A stretch of 59,835 nt of DNA from CAYSCW01 sp964449165 (GCA_964449165.1 CAYVAT010000019.1:1-59835), one strand, 5' to 3'. Shown: positions 17,620-26,389, numbered from the stretch's first letter. Numbers and translations: made by a program. The notes: a model not told the origin generated them from the letters alone.

Positions 17620-17648
17620 ATCATAATAGCTGAATAATATTTTATCAA
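17620..17648 (-). promoter_or_regulatory. Promoter of the pncB-archease-rtcB operon
   Basis: On the minus strand TTGATA (17643-17648), 17 bp and TATGAT (17620-17625). Both boxes match well. Transcription would start near 17613, giving a leader of about 22 nt. Confidence 0.75.
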
Positions 17649-17728
17649 ACGCTAATAAATCCTGGTATATTTGAAGACCTAACACTGAACTTTCCAGGTA
17701 ATTAAAAATAAGTGTTGGGGCTTGGAAA

Positions 17729-18742
17729 TCAGGCAAACACACCGGCTACAAAGCCGCCACAATAGGGGCAGATAGAGTCTTTAAGCCTGATTTTTCCGAC
17801 AAAAAAGCCTTGACGGGGTATAAGGACTTTCTGGCAGTGAGGGCATAGTGTGTCTTCTCCCTCTCCCCATACATTGCCCAAGTAGACGAAATGAAGACCT
17901 TCCTTTTTCCCGATCTGGTAAGCTTTTCTTAAGGTTTCCATTGGCGTGGCATGCGCATCGGTATATTGATAGTCTGGATGGAAGCGGCTGATATGCCATG
18001 GAATATCAGGATCCAAATCATGGATGAAACGGGCGATTTGAGTCAACTCATCCTCTCCATCATTCTGCTCTGGGACAACCAGAGTGGTTATCTCTACCCA
18101 TATTCCCAATTTCTTCATCAAACGTATAGATTCGAGCACAGGCTCAAGATGAGCCTTGCAGATTCTCTTGTAAAAATCTTCTCTAAAGGATTTAAGATCG
18201 ACGTTGCAGGCATCTAAATAGGGCTGGATAGTCTCTAGGGCTTCTGCGGTCATGTAACCGTTAGTGACAAAAGTATTGGACAGTCCTTCTTCTTTGGCCA
18301 GCTTTGCTGTCTCAAAAGCATACTCGAAAAATATTGTCGGTTCGGTGTATGTGTAAGAAATACTTTGGCAGCCACGAGACTTTGCCATCTTGACCACCTG
18401 GTCCGGAAGCAATCTGGAACCGGACTCCCCCTGATCATCCTTCTTTGTGCTCTGAGAAATCTGCCAGTTCTGGCAGAAAGGGCACTTGAAGTTGCATCCG
18501 ATTGTGGCGATAGAAAAAGAGGATGTTCCTGGCCAAAAATGATAGAGTGGCTTTTTCTCGATAGGATCCACGTGAGCAGCGATGACTTCTCCGAAGACAT
18601 GAGTGTAGAGCTTCCCTTCCCTGTTCTGCCTGACTCCACAGATTCCGAATTTGGAATCGGCAATTTCACAGCGATGACTGCAGAGGAAACAGGTGACCTT
18701 GTTGTCGGACAGAGAACGGTAAAGCATGGCTTCTTTAATCAT
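17729..18742 (-). CDS. AmmeMemoRadiSam-type radical SAM protein (PflA-like)
   Basis: The radical SAM cluster motif CNFKCPFC places Cys at 83, 87 and 90. The N-terminal cysteines (VTCFLCSHRCEI...GICGVR) and a C-terminal zinc-ribbon-like CPHC...CPYC are typical of the 330-340 residue family found with AMMECR1 and MEMO proteins. Those partners are not beside it here. The reaction is not established. The start is ATG 18742. It lies 50 nt downstream of nth on the same strand and may share its transcript. Confidence 0.88.
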   Translation of the reverse strand: MIKEAMLYRSLSDNKVTCFLCSHRCEIADSKFGICGVRQNREGKLYTHVFGEVIAAHVDPIEKKPLYHFWPGTSSFSIATIGCNFKCPFCQNWQISQSTKKDDQGESGSRLLPDQVVKMAKSRGCQSISYTYTEPTIFFEYAFETAKLAKEEGLSNTFVTNGYMTAEALETIQPYLDACNVDLKSFREDFYKRICKAHLEPVLESIRLMKKLGIWVEITTLVVPEQNDGEDELTQIARFIHDLDPDIPWHISRFHPDYQYTDAHATPMETLRKAYQIGKKEGLHFVYLGNVWGEGEDTLCPHCQKVLIPRQGFFVGKIRLKDSICPYCGGFVAGVFA

Positions 18743-18792
18743 TTCTCGCTTCTGTCAATTTTTATCTCTTTCGATATCACAACGAAAACGGT

Positions 18793-19467
18793 TCATGCTT
18801 TCTTATTCTTTATTGTTTGGATATCAGGATAAAAATCCTTAGCTGAAGGACAAAGATAACGGATCACACACTCAGGACATCGAGGTTTCCGTGCTTGACA
18901 AATCTTCCGGCCGTGGTTGACCAGCATGTAGTTGAAATCCAGCCAATCCTTCTTAGGAACAATGCTCAAAAGGTCTTTTTCGATTTTGTCCGGATCCTTT
19001 TCTCTACTCAAGCCCAGCCTCAAGGCCAGTCTTCTGACATGAGTGTCAACAGCTATGCCCTCAGCCTTGTTAAAAGCGCTGGAGAGAACGATGTTGGCTG
19101 TCTTGCGGGCCACGCCGGGCAGGGTGATGAGTTCTTCCATACTGTCCGGGACCTTGCCGTTGAAATCTTCTGCGATCATCTTGCTGGCATTGATGATGCT
19201 TCTGGCTTTATTCCGGAAGAAACCCGTAGGCCGGATCTCTTCCTCCAGCTTCATCAGGTCAGCCGAGGCAAAATCTTTGGCCTTGGGATATTTTTGGAAA
19301 AGCGAGGGAGTGATCTGGTTGACTTTCTCATCGGTGCATTGAGCCGAGAGAATAGTGGCCACCAGGATCTGGAGAGGAGTTTTAAATTTAAGCGCTGTTC
19401 GGCTTTTGGGGTAATTCTCTTTTAAGATTTTTATCATATCGCCGATTTTTTCTCTTGCATTCTCCAC
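18793..19467 (-). CDS. nth: Endonuclease III
   Basis: This base-excision-repair glycosylase/AP lyase removes oxidised pyrimidines. The HhH segment LPGVARKTAN contains the catalytic Lys, VDTHVRR the catalytic Asp, and the C-terminus carries the [4Fe-4S] ligands as C-x6-C-x2-C-x5-C. I place the start at GTG 19467 (VENAREKIGDM), which has GGAGG at the right distance; a longer reading from 19509 would overlap the RNR gene and has no ribosome site. That gives 224 residues, close to the usual 211-220. Confidence 0.95.
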   Translation of the reverse strand: MENAREKIGDMIKILKENYPKSRTALKFKTPLQILVATILSAQCTDEKVNQITPSLFQKYPKAKDFASADLMKLEEEIRPTGFFRNKARSIINASKMIAEDFNGKVPDSMEELITLPGVARKTANIVLSSAFNKAEGIAVDTHVRRLALRLGLSREKDPDKIEKDLLSIVPKKDWLDFNYMLVNHGRKICQARKPRCPECVIRYLCPSAKDFYPDIQTIKNKKA

Positions 19468-19481
19468 TCTTTCCCTCCTTT

Positions 19482-21605
19482 TCAAAAAGAGCATAAGCCA
19501 TGAAGACATCCCCCCGAGTATTCTGCCTCCGCCGATATAAACGAAACATCTTCCCTTCTCTCTTCTTCAGCTCTGGAATCGAAGGAGAGGACCTGATCCT
19601 TCTTTGTCCCATAGCGGTAGATAGTGATACCCTTGCAACCAAGATCATGGGCCATGAGGTAAATCCCTCTAACATCCTCCACAGTGGTATCGGAAGGCAA
19701 ATTGATGGTTTTTGAAACAGAATTGTCTGTGTGTTTTTGAAAAGCAGCCTGGATGCGAAGATGTTGCTCAGGGGGAACATCGAAGGAAGTGACGAAGATC
19801 TCTTTGAGATCCTGAGGAAGCTCCTTAAAATATTGGATGGATCCTCGCTTTCCGATTTCAGCCATGAGTTCCTTGGAGTAAAGATTCCTTAAATGAAGCT
19901 CCTTCTCGAAAAGGGGATGGATTTCAAAGAGTCTTGTCCCGGACATCACATTGCGAACATAACTCAAAGCAAAGAGCGGCTCGATGCCGCTGGAACAATC
20001 GGCGACGATGCTGATGGTTCCAGTAGGAGCCACGGTGTTGACCGTGGCGTTGCGCACTTGCATTCCCTTCTGGGGATAGACGGACTTTTCATGGTAAGGA
20101 AATACGCCTCTCTCCAGGGCCAAAGATTGAGAGGCTTTCAGCGACTCCTCATGAAAAAAACTCATAACCTGATCAGCCAGCTGGATTGCCTTGCCGCTGG
20201 TGTAAGGGATACCCAGCTTGATCAACATATCGGCATAGCCCATCACTCCCAGGCCTATTTTACGGTTGAAAACCGTGATATCTTTGATTTGAGGGAGAGG
20301 ATATTTGTTGACTTCAATAACATTATCCAGAAAACGCACTCCCAACCAGATTCTTTCCTTCAACCTTTCCCAATCTATGGAACCATCCTCGACGAACTTG
20401 GAAAGATCGATCGATCCAAGGTTACAGCTCTCGTAAGGGAGGAGAGGGATTTCCCCGCAGGGATTAGTCGCCTCGATCCTTCCCACCTGGGGAGTGGGGT
20501 TGAGGCGGTTGATTTCATCCAGGAAGACAAGCCCGGGATCACCTGATTTCCAGGCTGCATAGACAATGAGATCAAAAAGAGCAGCCGCTTTAATCGACTT
20601 GACTTTTTTATCGGTTCGGGGATTCACCAGATCAAAATTTTCTTTCTTCCTCACTGCTTCTATAAAACTATCTGTCACAGCTACAGATAGGTTAAAGTTC
20701 TGGAAGGCACTCTGCTCCAGTTTAGCCTCCACAAAATCGACGATATCTGGATGGTCACAGCGGAGAATGCCCATGTTGGCCCCTCGTCTTCTTCCTCCCT
20801 GCACGATAACCCCTGTTGCATGGTTATATATACTCATGAAAGAGACAGGTCCTGAGGCTTCTCCTTTGGTTGTAGAGACAAGATCACCTTTTGGCCTCAA
20901 CTGGGAAAAATCAAAACCTGTTCCTCCTCCTGTCTGGTGAATGATGGCCATATTCTTCAAAGATGCGAAAATCCCCTCCATTGAATCTTCAACGGGCAGG
21001 ACAAAACAGGCCGAGAGCTGGCCCAAAGAGGTTCCAGCGTTCATCAAGGTGGGAGAATTGGGCAAAAATTCAAGCCTGGTCATCATCTCAAAGAAGACCT
21101 TCTCTATTTCCTCCTTTTTGTGTGACGAAGAGAAATTTTCTTCAGCTAGGCTGATATGCTTGGCTACTCGCTGGAAAAGCTTTTTTGGAGTTTCCACGAC
21201 TCGTCTTTCATCGTCCTTAAGCAGATAACGTCTCTTTAAAACCATCAGAGTATTCAAAGGAAGTTTCAGGTCATCCTTGACACCAAAAATAACCTTGGCC
21301 TGCCTAATGTCTTTATGCTCTTCTCTGTAAAGAATATAACTCCGGGCCACTCCCCGGAACCCTTTCTCCATCAAAATTTGTTCCACAAGGTCTTGAATAT
21401 TCTCTACTGAGGGGATTTTGTCCCTATAAAGAGATGCGACTCTCTCCACAACATTGGTGCCAACCGTTTCTGCTATATCTCTCGACTGGCTTTCGTCCTT
21501 AATCACCTCCAAGGCGGCTCGAAATATAGCGGTTATAATCTTGGATTCATTAAAATCCACCAGAGACCCATCTCTTTTTCGAATTTTATTTGGCGCGTCT
21601 TTCAT
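19482..21605 (-). CDS. nrdJ: Adenosylcobalamin-dependent ribonucleotide reductase (class II)
   Basis: It reduces ribonucleoside diphosphates to deoxy forms using a B12-generated thiyl radical, without oxygen. The 707 residues begin with an ATP-cone-like region (about 5-95), followed by PNSPTLMNAG, an active-site Cys in LSACFVLP near residue 200, NPCGEIPLLPYESCNLGSI near 380, and NTVAPTGTISIVADCSSGIEP. The C-terminus ends GGCLHGLCSF, with the shuttle cysteine pair. No partner small subunit is present, as expected for class II. A canonical cobalamin riboswitch was not found upstream. Confidence 0.95.
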   Translation of the reverse strand: MKDAPNKIRKRDGSLVDFNESKIITAIFRAALEVIKDESQSRDIAETVGTNVVERVASLYRDKIPSVENIQDLVEQILMEKGFRGVARSYILYREEHKDIRQAKVIFGVKDDLKLPLNTLMVLKRRYLLKDDERRVVETPKKLFQRVAKHISLAEENFSSSHKKEEIEKVFFEMMTRLEFLPNSPTLMNAGTSLGQLSACFVLPVEDSMEGIFASLKNMAIIHQTGGGTGFDFSQLRPKGDLVSTTKGEASGPVSFMSIYNHATGVIVQGGRRRGANMGILRCDHPDIVDFVEAKLEQSAFQNFNLSVAVTDSFIEAVRKKENFDLVNPRTDKKVKSIKAAALFDLIVYAAWKSGDPGLVFLDEINRLNPTPQVGRIEATNPCGEIPLLPYESCNLGSIDLSKFVEDGSIDWERLKERIWLGVRFLDNVIEVNKYPLPQIKDITVFNRKIGLGVMGYADMLIKLGIPYTSGKAIQLADQVMSFFHEESLKASQSLALERGVFPYHEKSVYPQKGMQVRNATVNTVAPTGTISIVADCSSGIEPLFALSYVRNVMSGTRLFEIHPLFEKELHLRNLYSKELMAEIGKRGSIQYFKELPQDLKEIFVTSFDVPPEQHLRIQAAFQKHTDNSVSKTINLPSDTTVEDVRGIYLMAHDLGCKGITIYRYGTKKDQVLSFDSRAEEERREDVSFISAEAEYSGGCLHGLCSF

Positions 21606-21771
21606 CTTTAATCATCCTTTTTGCCGGCAATCTCACTTGAGGCTTGACGACAGCAGGCCTATTTGAAAAGCAATGACTAAAATTCTGAGCTTGCCTTGAG
21701 AGGGCGCTTTATCCGGGGAACGGGCTCTACCTTTCTTCTTCTCTGTCAGACCACACAGCTTTGCTCAGGTT

Positions 21772-22281
21772 TTACGGTCCCACATGAACCATATCATGGG
21801 AGAAATGAAAATCTTCCACCTCATAATAATCCGGGAATTTCTCCAGCAAGTCTATCTCAGATTTTATCATGAAGTAGTGGCTTCGCTCCACACGTGATAA
21901 GTAGTCAAGGATCTTTCTGCTTTCGCTATCCTCTGCCTTTCGACTGGCATCTTTATAATAGTCTTCTGACATCCTTTCTGCATCCTGAGCTGCCTTGAAA
22001 ATATCCAGGATGGATGTTTTCGAATCAGTCTTCAATTTTACTGGAGGAAGGAAAGAACTTTCAGGCAACTCAATCTTTTTCTTGGGGAATCTTTGAGAAT
22101 ACAGCCTTTCCAGAATTTTGCGGTGTTTTTTTTCCTCGAAAACCAAAAATTTGAGCTTCCTTCTCAACAAGTCATTCTTCACTTTGTTATGGAGTTTGGA
22201 GTAAATATTGGCCGCCTCGATTTCAGAGCGAATGGCCACAGTCAATACCTCATGTGGGGACGCCTTCTTATCCAATTGCAC
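21772..22281 (-). CDS. Ferritin-like (rubrerythrin-type) diiron protein
   Basis: Two helical repeats carry the E-x-x-Y / E-x-x-H pattern of rubrerythrin-like four-helix bundles: EIEAANIYSKL with EEKKHRKIL, and QDAERMSEDYYKDA with VERSHYFMI. There is no rubredoxin-like tail. I chose GTG 22281, with AAGGAGG spaced 5 nt upstream, giving 169 residues; an ATG at 22359 would overlap rubrerythrin by 37 nt without a ribosome site. Following rubrerythrin directly, it probably serves peroxide or iron handling. A 166-nt gap with no gene follows before the RNR gene. Confidence 0.8.
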   Translation of the reverse strand: MQLDKKASPHEVLTVAIRSEIEAANIYSKLHNKVKNDLLRRKLKFLVFEEKKHRKILERLYSQRFPKKKIELPESSFLPPVKLKTDSKTSILDIFKAAQDAERMSEDYYKDASRKAEDSESRKILDYLSRVERSHYFMIKSEIDLLEKFPDYYEVEDFHFSHDMVHVGP

Positions 22282-22322
22282 CACTTCCTCCTTGAGTGGA
22301 ATTCTATTATTACATAAATGTT

Positions 22323-22826
22323 CTAGAATCTTGTGAATTTTTCTTTGGAGGAACCGCATACAGGACAGACATCAGGAGCTTCTCCCTCCACCGTGAAACC
22401 GCAGACCTCGCAGACGTGGATGGGCTTGAATTCCATATCTTTGCCCTCAGTCACGGCTTCTTTGGCTTTCTTGTAAAGCACGGCATGGACCTTTTCAGCC
22501 TCTAAAGCCCATCTTGAGAAAGTCTCTGCTGCTTTTTCCTGTTGCTTTTCGGCTACATAAATATAGGTCGGATACATCTCTTCCACCTCGAAGGTCTCTC
22601 CCTCAATGGCTACTTGGAGGTTCTCCTTCGTTTTTTTCACACCCGATAAAGTCTTCAAATGGTTGGTGGCATGAACCTGTTCAGCAAAAGCGTTGGCCCT
22701 GAACAACCTTGCCACATTAGGCAAATCCTCTTTTTTTGCCTCCTCGGCAAAGGCCAGATATTTCATATGAGCCTGGCTTTCACCTGCAAAGGCGTTCCTG
22801 AGGTTTTCCTCTGTCATTTTTTTCAT
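22323..22826 (-). CDS. rbr: Rubrerythrin
   Basis: Rubrerythrin reduces hydrogen peroxide in anaerobes using a diiron site fed by rubredoxin-type iron. The 167-residue protein has an N-terminal diiron bundle (FAGESQAHMKYL, FAEQVHATNH, ALEAEKVHA) and a C-terminal rubredoxin domain with CEVCG and CPVCG. The start ATG 22826 has an AGGA box upstream. It lies between nadA and the ferritin-like gene in the long minus-strand unit; [4Fe-4S]-dependent NadA is oxygen-sensitive, which may explain the grouping. Confidence 0.95.
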   Translation of the reverse strand: MKKMTEENLRNAFAGESQAHMKYLAFAEEAKKEDLPNVARLFRANAFAEQVHATNHLKTLSGVKKTKENLQVAIEGETFEVEEMYPTYIYVAEKQQEKAAETFSRWALEAEKVHAVLYKKAKEAVTEGKDMEFKPIHVCEVCGFTVEGEAPDVCPVCGSSKEKFTRF

Positions 22827-22837
22827 CTTTCCTCTCC

Positions 22838-23743
22838 TTATATTCTTATCATTCTTTCTATCGCACCCCTCGCCTTTTGGCTTATCTCGGCGGGTACTTC
22901 AACCTTATGAACCATATTCTCCAAAGAGTTCAACACCTTGGACAGGTTAATCTTTTTCATATTGTAACAAAGAGCTGTGTTCAAGGAGGGATAAAATTTT
23001 TTCCCGGGATTTTCCTTCTTCAACCTGTAGATAATACCGCGTTCGGTGCCGATGATGACTTCCTTCTTTGAGGATCTTCTTGCTTCCTTGACCATCCCTC
23101 CAGTTGAAAGCACCTTATCCGCAATATCGATGACTTCCGGACGGCATTCAGGATGCACCCAGACTTCCGCCTCGGGATGATGCGACTTTTTCTCCTGGAT
23201 ATCCTTGGCCAGGATGTTGTTGTGGACATAACAGTAGCCATCCCAGGGAATGATCTTTTTCTCGGTGAATCGGGCCACATAAGCCGCCAGGTTTTTATCA
23301 GGGACAAAAAGAATTTCATCACCCTCCAGGGAATTTACCACGTTCACGGCGTTGGAGGAGGTGCAACAGATATCACACTCTGCCTTGACATCGGCCGTGG
23401 TGTTGACATAGCAAACAACTTCCCTTCCTGGATACTCCTTTTTCCATTCACTCAATTCCTCAGCCGTGACCATCGACGCCATGGGACAGCCAGCCCGGAT
23501 GTCAGGCATGAGCACTGTCTTTCGAGGAGCCAAGATAGCGGCAGTTTCCGCCATAAAATGGACCCCACAGAAGATGATGACTTTCTCCTCCACCTGAGCA
23601 GCCTGCTGGCTCAGACCCAAAGAATCGCCGATGTAGTCAGCCACATCCTGAACTTCGCCGATCTGGTAATTATGGGCGAGGATGATGGCCTTTTTCTCCT
23701 CTTTAAGCCTCCTGATTTGCCTCTGAATTTTTTCTTTGCTCAC
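22838..23743 (-). CDS. nadA: Quinolinate synthase A
   Basis: NadA condenses iminoaspartate and dihydroxyacetone phosphate to quinolinate using a [4Fe-4S] cluster. The 301 residues show ILAHNYQIGEVQDVADYIGDSLGL, FCGVHFMAETAAIL, CDICCTSSNAV, a WVHPECRPEV segment and a third cluster Cys in TALCYNMKK. The start is GTG 23743, abutting the stop of the STAS gene. NadB and NadC are not in the window. Cluster assembly genes lie just upstream in the same direction. Confidence 0.95.
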   Translation of the reverse strand: MSKEKIQRQIRRLKEEKKAIILAHNYQIGEVQDVADYIGDSLGLSQQAAQVEEKVIIFCGVHFMAETAAILAPRKTVLMPDIRAGCPMASMVTAEELSEWKKEYPGREVVCYVNTTADVKAECDICCTSSNAVNVVNSLEGDEILFVPDKNLAAYVARFTEKKIIPWDGYCYVHNNILAKDIQEKKSHHPEAEVWVHPECRPEVIDIADKVLSTGGMVKEARRSSKKEVIIGTERGIIYRLKKENPGKKFYPSLNTALCYNMKKINLSKVLNSLENMVHKVEVPAEISQKARGAIERMIRI

Positions 23744-24013
23744 TTATCCCTGTTCTCCCCTCCTCAGCAGTTCTCGTACCAATAGAGAGAGATTTCTCTT
23801 TTCTACCTTCTGTGGGGGGAGACTATGGAGCATTTTTGCTCCTTCTTCATCCACATAATGCACATTGGAAAAATCAAGCACCACTTTTCCGCCCTCTTGG
23901 ATCCCTCTCTTTATTTCCGTGTGGAGCTCCTTGACCCACTCCTGACTGATTTTTCCTTCAAGACAAAGGAGTTTTCTTCTCCCTCTCTCTTTCTTTACGT
24001 TTATCCTCAACAT
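23744..24013 (-). CDS. STAS-domain protein with a non-phosphorylatable DEEG site
   Basis: The 89 residues fit a lone STAS domain like anti-sigma factor antagonists: a first strand with LCLEGKI, a helix, then VVLDFSNVHYVDEEGAKML. In SpoIIAA-like proteins the last motif reads D-S-S-G and the second Ser is phosphorylated; here residues 55-58 are DEEG, so the switch residue is Glu. A partner-binding scaffold or constitutive form is inferred. It lies between tusA and nadA with no kinase or phosphatase gene nearby. The partner is unknown. Confidence 0.75.
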   Translation of the reverse strand: MLRINVKKERGRRKLLCLEGKISQEWVKELHTEIKRGIQEGGKVVLDFSNVHYVDEEGAKMLHSLPPQKVEKRNLSLLVRELLRRGEQG

Positions 24014-24023
24014 CCTCTTCTCG

Positions 24024-24260
24024 CTAATCTTTTATCTTTTTAACATAGACCTTGATGATCCCTTTTTCTTCTTCCAGGCCGAGGTATTCCTGTCCAGTCT
24101 GCCTGCACCAGGCTGCCATATCCTCTTTAACACCCTTATCAGTGGAGACAACCTCCAGCACCTCACCCACCCTCATTTCCTTGATCTTTTGAGATGTCTG
24201 AATGATGGGCACCGGACAAAGCAAGCCAAAACAGTCCAAAGTTTCATCAACCTTGATCAT
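24024..24260 (-). CDS. tusA: TusA-like sulfurtransferase
   Basis: TusA-family proteins carry persulfide sulfur between donors and acceptors. The 78-residue protein has the hallmark LDCFGLLCPVPII, with the active Cys15 in the CPxP motif and an extra Cys10. The rest follows the two-layer beta-alpha fold (VLEVVSTDKGVKEDMAAWCRQTG). Being next to the nifU and nifS-like genes, it may supply sulfur for cluster assembly, which matters because the NifS-like protein seems unable to make persulfide itself. That role is inference. Confidence 0.9.
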   Translation of the reverse strand: MIKVDETLDCFGLLCPVPIIQTSQKIKEMRVGEVLEVVSTDKGVKEDMAAWCRQTGQEYLGLEEEKGIIKVYVKKIKD

Positions 24261-24321
24261 CTTTTTCCTCTCACTTGCTCGTCTCCCTTTCTTGGAAATA
24301 AAAAGACCGGATCTCTGGCCT

Positions 24322-24891
24322 TTAAACTCTCACCCTAGTCGCTCCGCAGTGAGGACATTCATCGATGTTTTTATTCTTTAATTTTCCGCATTCTGGACAT
24401 TCCTCGAGCTCAATCTGACAAATCTCACAATATTCCTCTGCACCCTCTATGGGGCCTTCGCAATAAGGACAATAACATTTTTCCTTATCAACGGATTTCT
24501 TGGGTTTGTCCTTCTCTTTGGCTTTCTGCCTTTCTTTGTAATTCTCGATGGCCTTGTGCAAAGCATCGGCACCCAAGTTGGAACAATGAAGCTTATTCTT
24601 GGGCAGCCCCCCCAATTCTTGGGCTACACTTTTATTGCTGATCTTCAGGGCCTCTTCGATGGTCTTTCCTATTGCCATCTCGCTGATCATACTGGAGACC
24701 GCGATAGCTGCACCGCAGCCAAACGTCTGAAATTTTATATCTTCGAGGCGGTCATCATTGACTTTGATGTAGAACGTCATCACGTCTCCACAGACTGGAT
24801 TGCCCACTTGTCCGATGCCGTCAGCATCCTTGATGACTCCTACATTCCGGGGGTTCTGAAAATGCTCCATGACTTTTTCACTGTATATCAT
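24322..24891 (-). CDS. nifU: IscU/NifU-type Fe-S scaffold fused to a zinc-ribbon tail
   Basis: Residues 1-120 form an IscU scaffold with all three cluster cysteines: Cys34 in GNPVCGDVM (with Asp36), Cys59 in FGCGAAIA and Cys103 in LHCSNLG. A charged linker (about 120-138) leads to a cysteine-rich tail with C-x2-C pairs at 141/144, 155/158, 165/168 and 179/182, resembling two zinc ribbons or a rubredoxin-like knuckle. Classical NifU instead carries a [2Fe-2S] domain and an Nfu domain; here Nfu is a separate gene (26132-26350). The ATG overlaps the stop of the nifS-like gene. Confidence 0.9.
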   Translation of the reverse strand: MIYSEKVMEHFQNPRNVGVIKDADGIGQVGNPVCGDVMTFYIKVNDDRLEDIKFQTFGCGAAIAVSSMISEMAIGKTIEEALKISNKSVAQELGGLPKNKLHCSNLGADALHKAIENYKERQKAKEKDKPKKSVDKEKCYCPYCEGPIEGAEEYCEICQIELEECPECGKLKNKNIDECPHCGATRVRV

Positions 24892-26069
24892 TTTTGCTTC
24901 TCCTCTAAATATTGAGTGTATAGGGGTGACATCTTCCTCAACCTCTCGATGATGGGAGGAAAGATTTCTAAAACATAATCTATATCTTCTGATGTGCTGT
25001 CTTCAACCAGGCTAAAGACAATCGATCCTTGAGCCGTGGCGTGGTCGATTCCCATGGCCAGAAGCACATGAGAAGCCTTCAAAGCCCTCGATGTGCAGGC
25101 TGAGCCGCTGGAGACAGAAATTCCCTGCATATCCAGGTTCAACAGCATGGCTTCACCCTCGACAAACTGGATACAGAAACTGGCATGAAAAGGCAGCCGT
25201 TTCTCAGGATGGCCGGTTAAAGTGACATTATCCACTTCCTTGGGAAGGCGGTCGATAAGTTTATTCTTTAACGATTTCACTCTCTCCATCCGTCTCTTGA
25301 GTTCTGCGCTGGCGATTTCTGCGGCTTTGCCCATGCCCACAATCCCAGGCACATTCTCGGTGCCTGCTCTCCTTCCATTCTCTTGAATTCCTCCATCGAT
25401 GAAGGGAAGGATTCTTACTCCTTTTCTTATATACAAAGCAGCCACACCCTTTGGACCGTAGAATTGATTGGCGGCCAAACTAAGCGCATCTACACTCAGC
25501 CTTTTTATATCAACGGGAATATTCCCCCCAGCGTCAACTGCATCGGTATGAAAAAGAACGTCTTGGCTATGGCAAATCTGGGCAATTTCAGCAATGGGTT
25601 CGATTGTCCCCACCTCTCCGTTGGCCAGCATTATAGAGACAAGGATTGTCTCTTTCTTAAGAGCCCTCTTGACCTCCTCCGGGTCAACCACTCCCCACTT
25701 GTCTACCGGGACCAAGGTCAAAGTGTACCCCATCTTCTCCAAGCTTTTGGCCGAGTGCAGAACGGATTGATGTTCTATAGCGGAGATAATGATATGATTT
25801 CCGCGGGAACGTTGAGCAGAAGCAAGCCCCTTGAGAGCAAAATTGTTGGACTCTGATCCGCAGGAAGTGAAATAAATTTCTTCAGAATGGGCGTTTATCA
25901 ATCCGGCAACCTTCTCCCTTGCGTCCTGAATAGCGAGCTGCGCTTCTTGTCCGATGGAATGAAGACTCTGAGGATTACCGAAATTATCTTTTAGATAAGG
26001 AAGCATTGCCTCCACAACCTGAGGATGGACAGGAGTGGAAGCAATATGATCCAGGTATACTTTTCTCAT
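24888..26069 (-). CDS. NifS/IscS-like protein lacking the PLP lysine
   Basis: The 393-residue protein is clearly of the cysteine desulfurase family: YLDHIASTPVHP start, ESNNFAL, the stacking His100 in EHQSVLHS, Asp176 in HTDAVDAGG, and the catalytic-Cys loop SGSACTS with Cys325. But the segment that normally reads S-G-H-K-x-Y-G-P-K-G is LAANQFYGPKG, so the Schiff-base Lys is Gln202 and the preceding His is Asn201. The Gln that normally contacts PLP O3' is Asp179. The codons are clear at 25464-25469. An IscS lacking this Lys, yet supplying its Cys to an IscU-bound cluster, is known from Archaeoglobus fulgidus. It overlaps nifU by 4 nt. Confidence 0.9.
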   Translation of the reverse strand: MRKVYLDHIASTPVHPQVVEAMLPYLKDNFGNPQSLHSIGQEAQLAIQDAREKVAGLINAHSEEIYFTSCGSESNNFALKGLASAQRSRGNHIIISAIEHQSVLHSAKSLEKMGYTLTLVPVDKWGVVDPEEVKRALKKETILVSIMLANGEVGTIEPIAEIAQICHSQDVLFHTDAVDAGGNIPVDIKRLSVDALSLAANQFYGPKGVAALYIRKGVRILPFIDGGIQENGRRAGTENVPGIVGMGKAAEIASAELKRRMERVKSLKNKLIDRLPKEVDNVTLTGHPEKRLPFHASFCIQFVEGEAMLLNLDMQGISVSSGSACTSRALKASHVLLAMGIDHATAQGSIVFSLVEDSTSEDIDYVLEIFPPIIERLRKMSPLYTQYLEEKQK

Positions 26070-26131
26070 TTCTCTTCCTTCCTCCCAGGCTCAAAAGGCC
26101 ATGAATCCAGCAGGATTCCACCGCACTTCTC

Positions 26132-26350
26132 TCAAACGGCAACCACCTCTCTGACCTCTGGGATCTCCTTCTTCAGGTGCCTCTCGATACCCATTTTCAG
26201 GGTCATCTGAGACATGGGACACCCTCCACAGGCTCCGGTCAGGCGGACTTTGACTACTCCGTCTTTGACTTCCACAAGTTCTACGTTTCCTCCATCTGCC
26301 ATGAGAGCAGGACGAATCTTATCCAAGGCCTTTTCAATTTTTTCTTGCAT
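26132..26350 (-). CDS. Nfu-type Fe-S carrier (NifU C-terminal domain)
   Basis: Nfu proteins bind and hand over Fe-S clusters through a CxxC motif. The 72-residue protein has LDKIRPALMADGGNVELVEV followed by TGACGGCPMSQMTLKMGIE with the CGGC motif. I chose ATG 26350, with GGAGG 7 nt upstream; an in-frame start at 26365 overlaps that site. It lies between korB and the nifS-like gene, so it likely serves maturation of the KorAB clusters and others made by this operon. Confidence 0.93.
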   Translation of the reverse strand: MQEKIEKALDKIRPALMADGGNVELVEVKDGVVKVRLTGACGGCPMSQMTLKMGIERHLKKEIPEVREVVAV

Positions 26351-26389
26351 GTTTTTTTCCTCCATCTCAAATATATCACTTTACCAGAA

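Noticed and set aside
21606..21771. Possible cobalamin riboswitch before the B12-dependent ribonucleotide reductase
   Set aside because: Only a short AGGCCTGC-like match to the B12 box was seen, with no supporting stems and too little room for the full structure.
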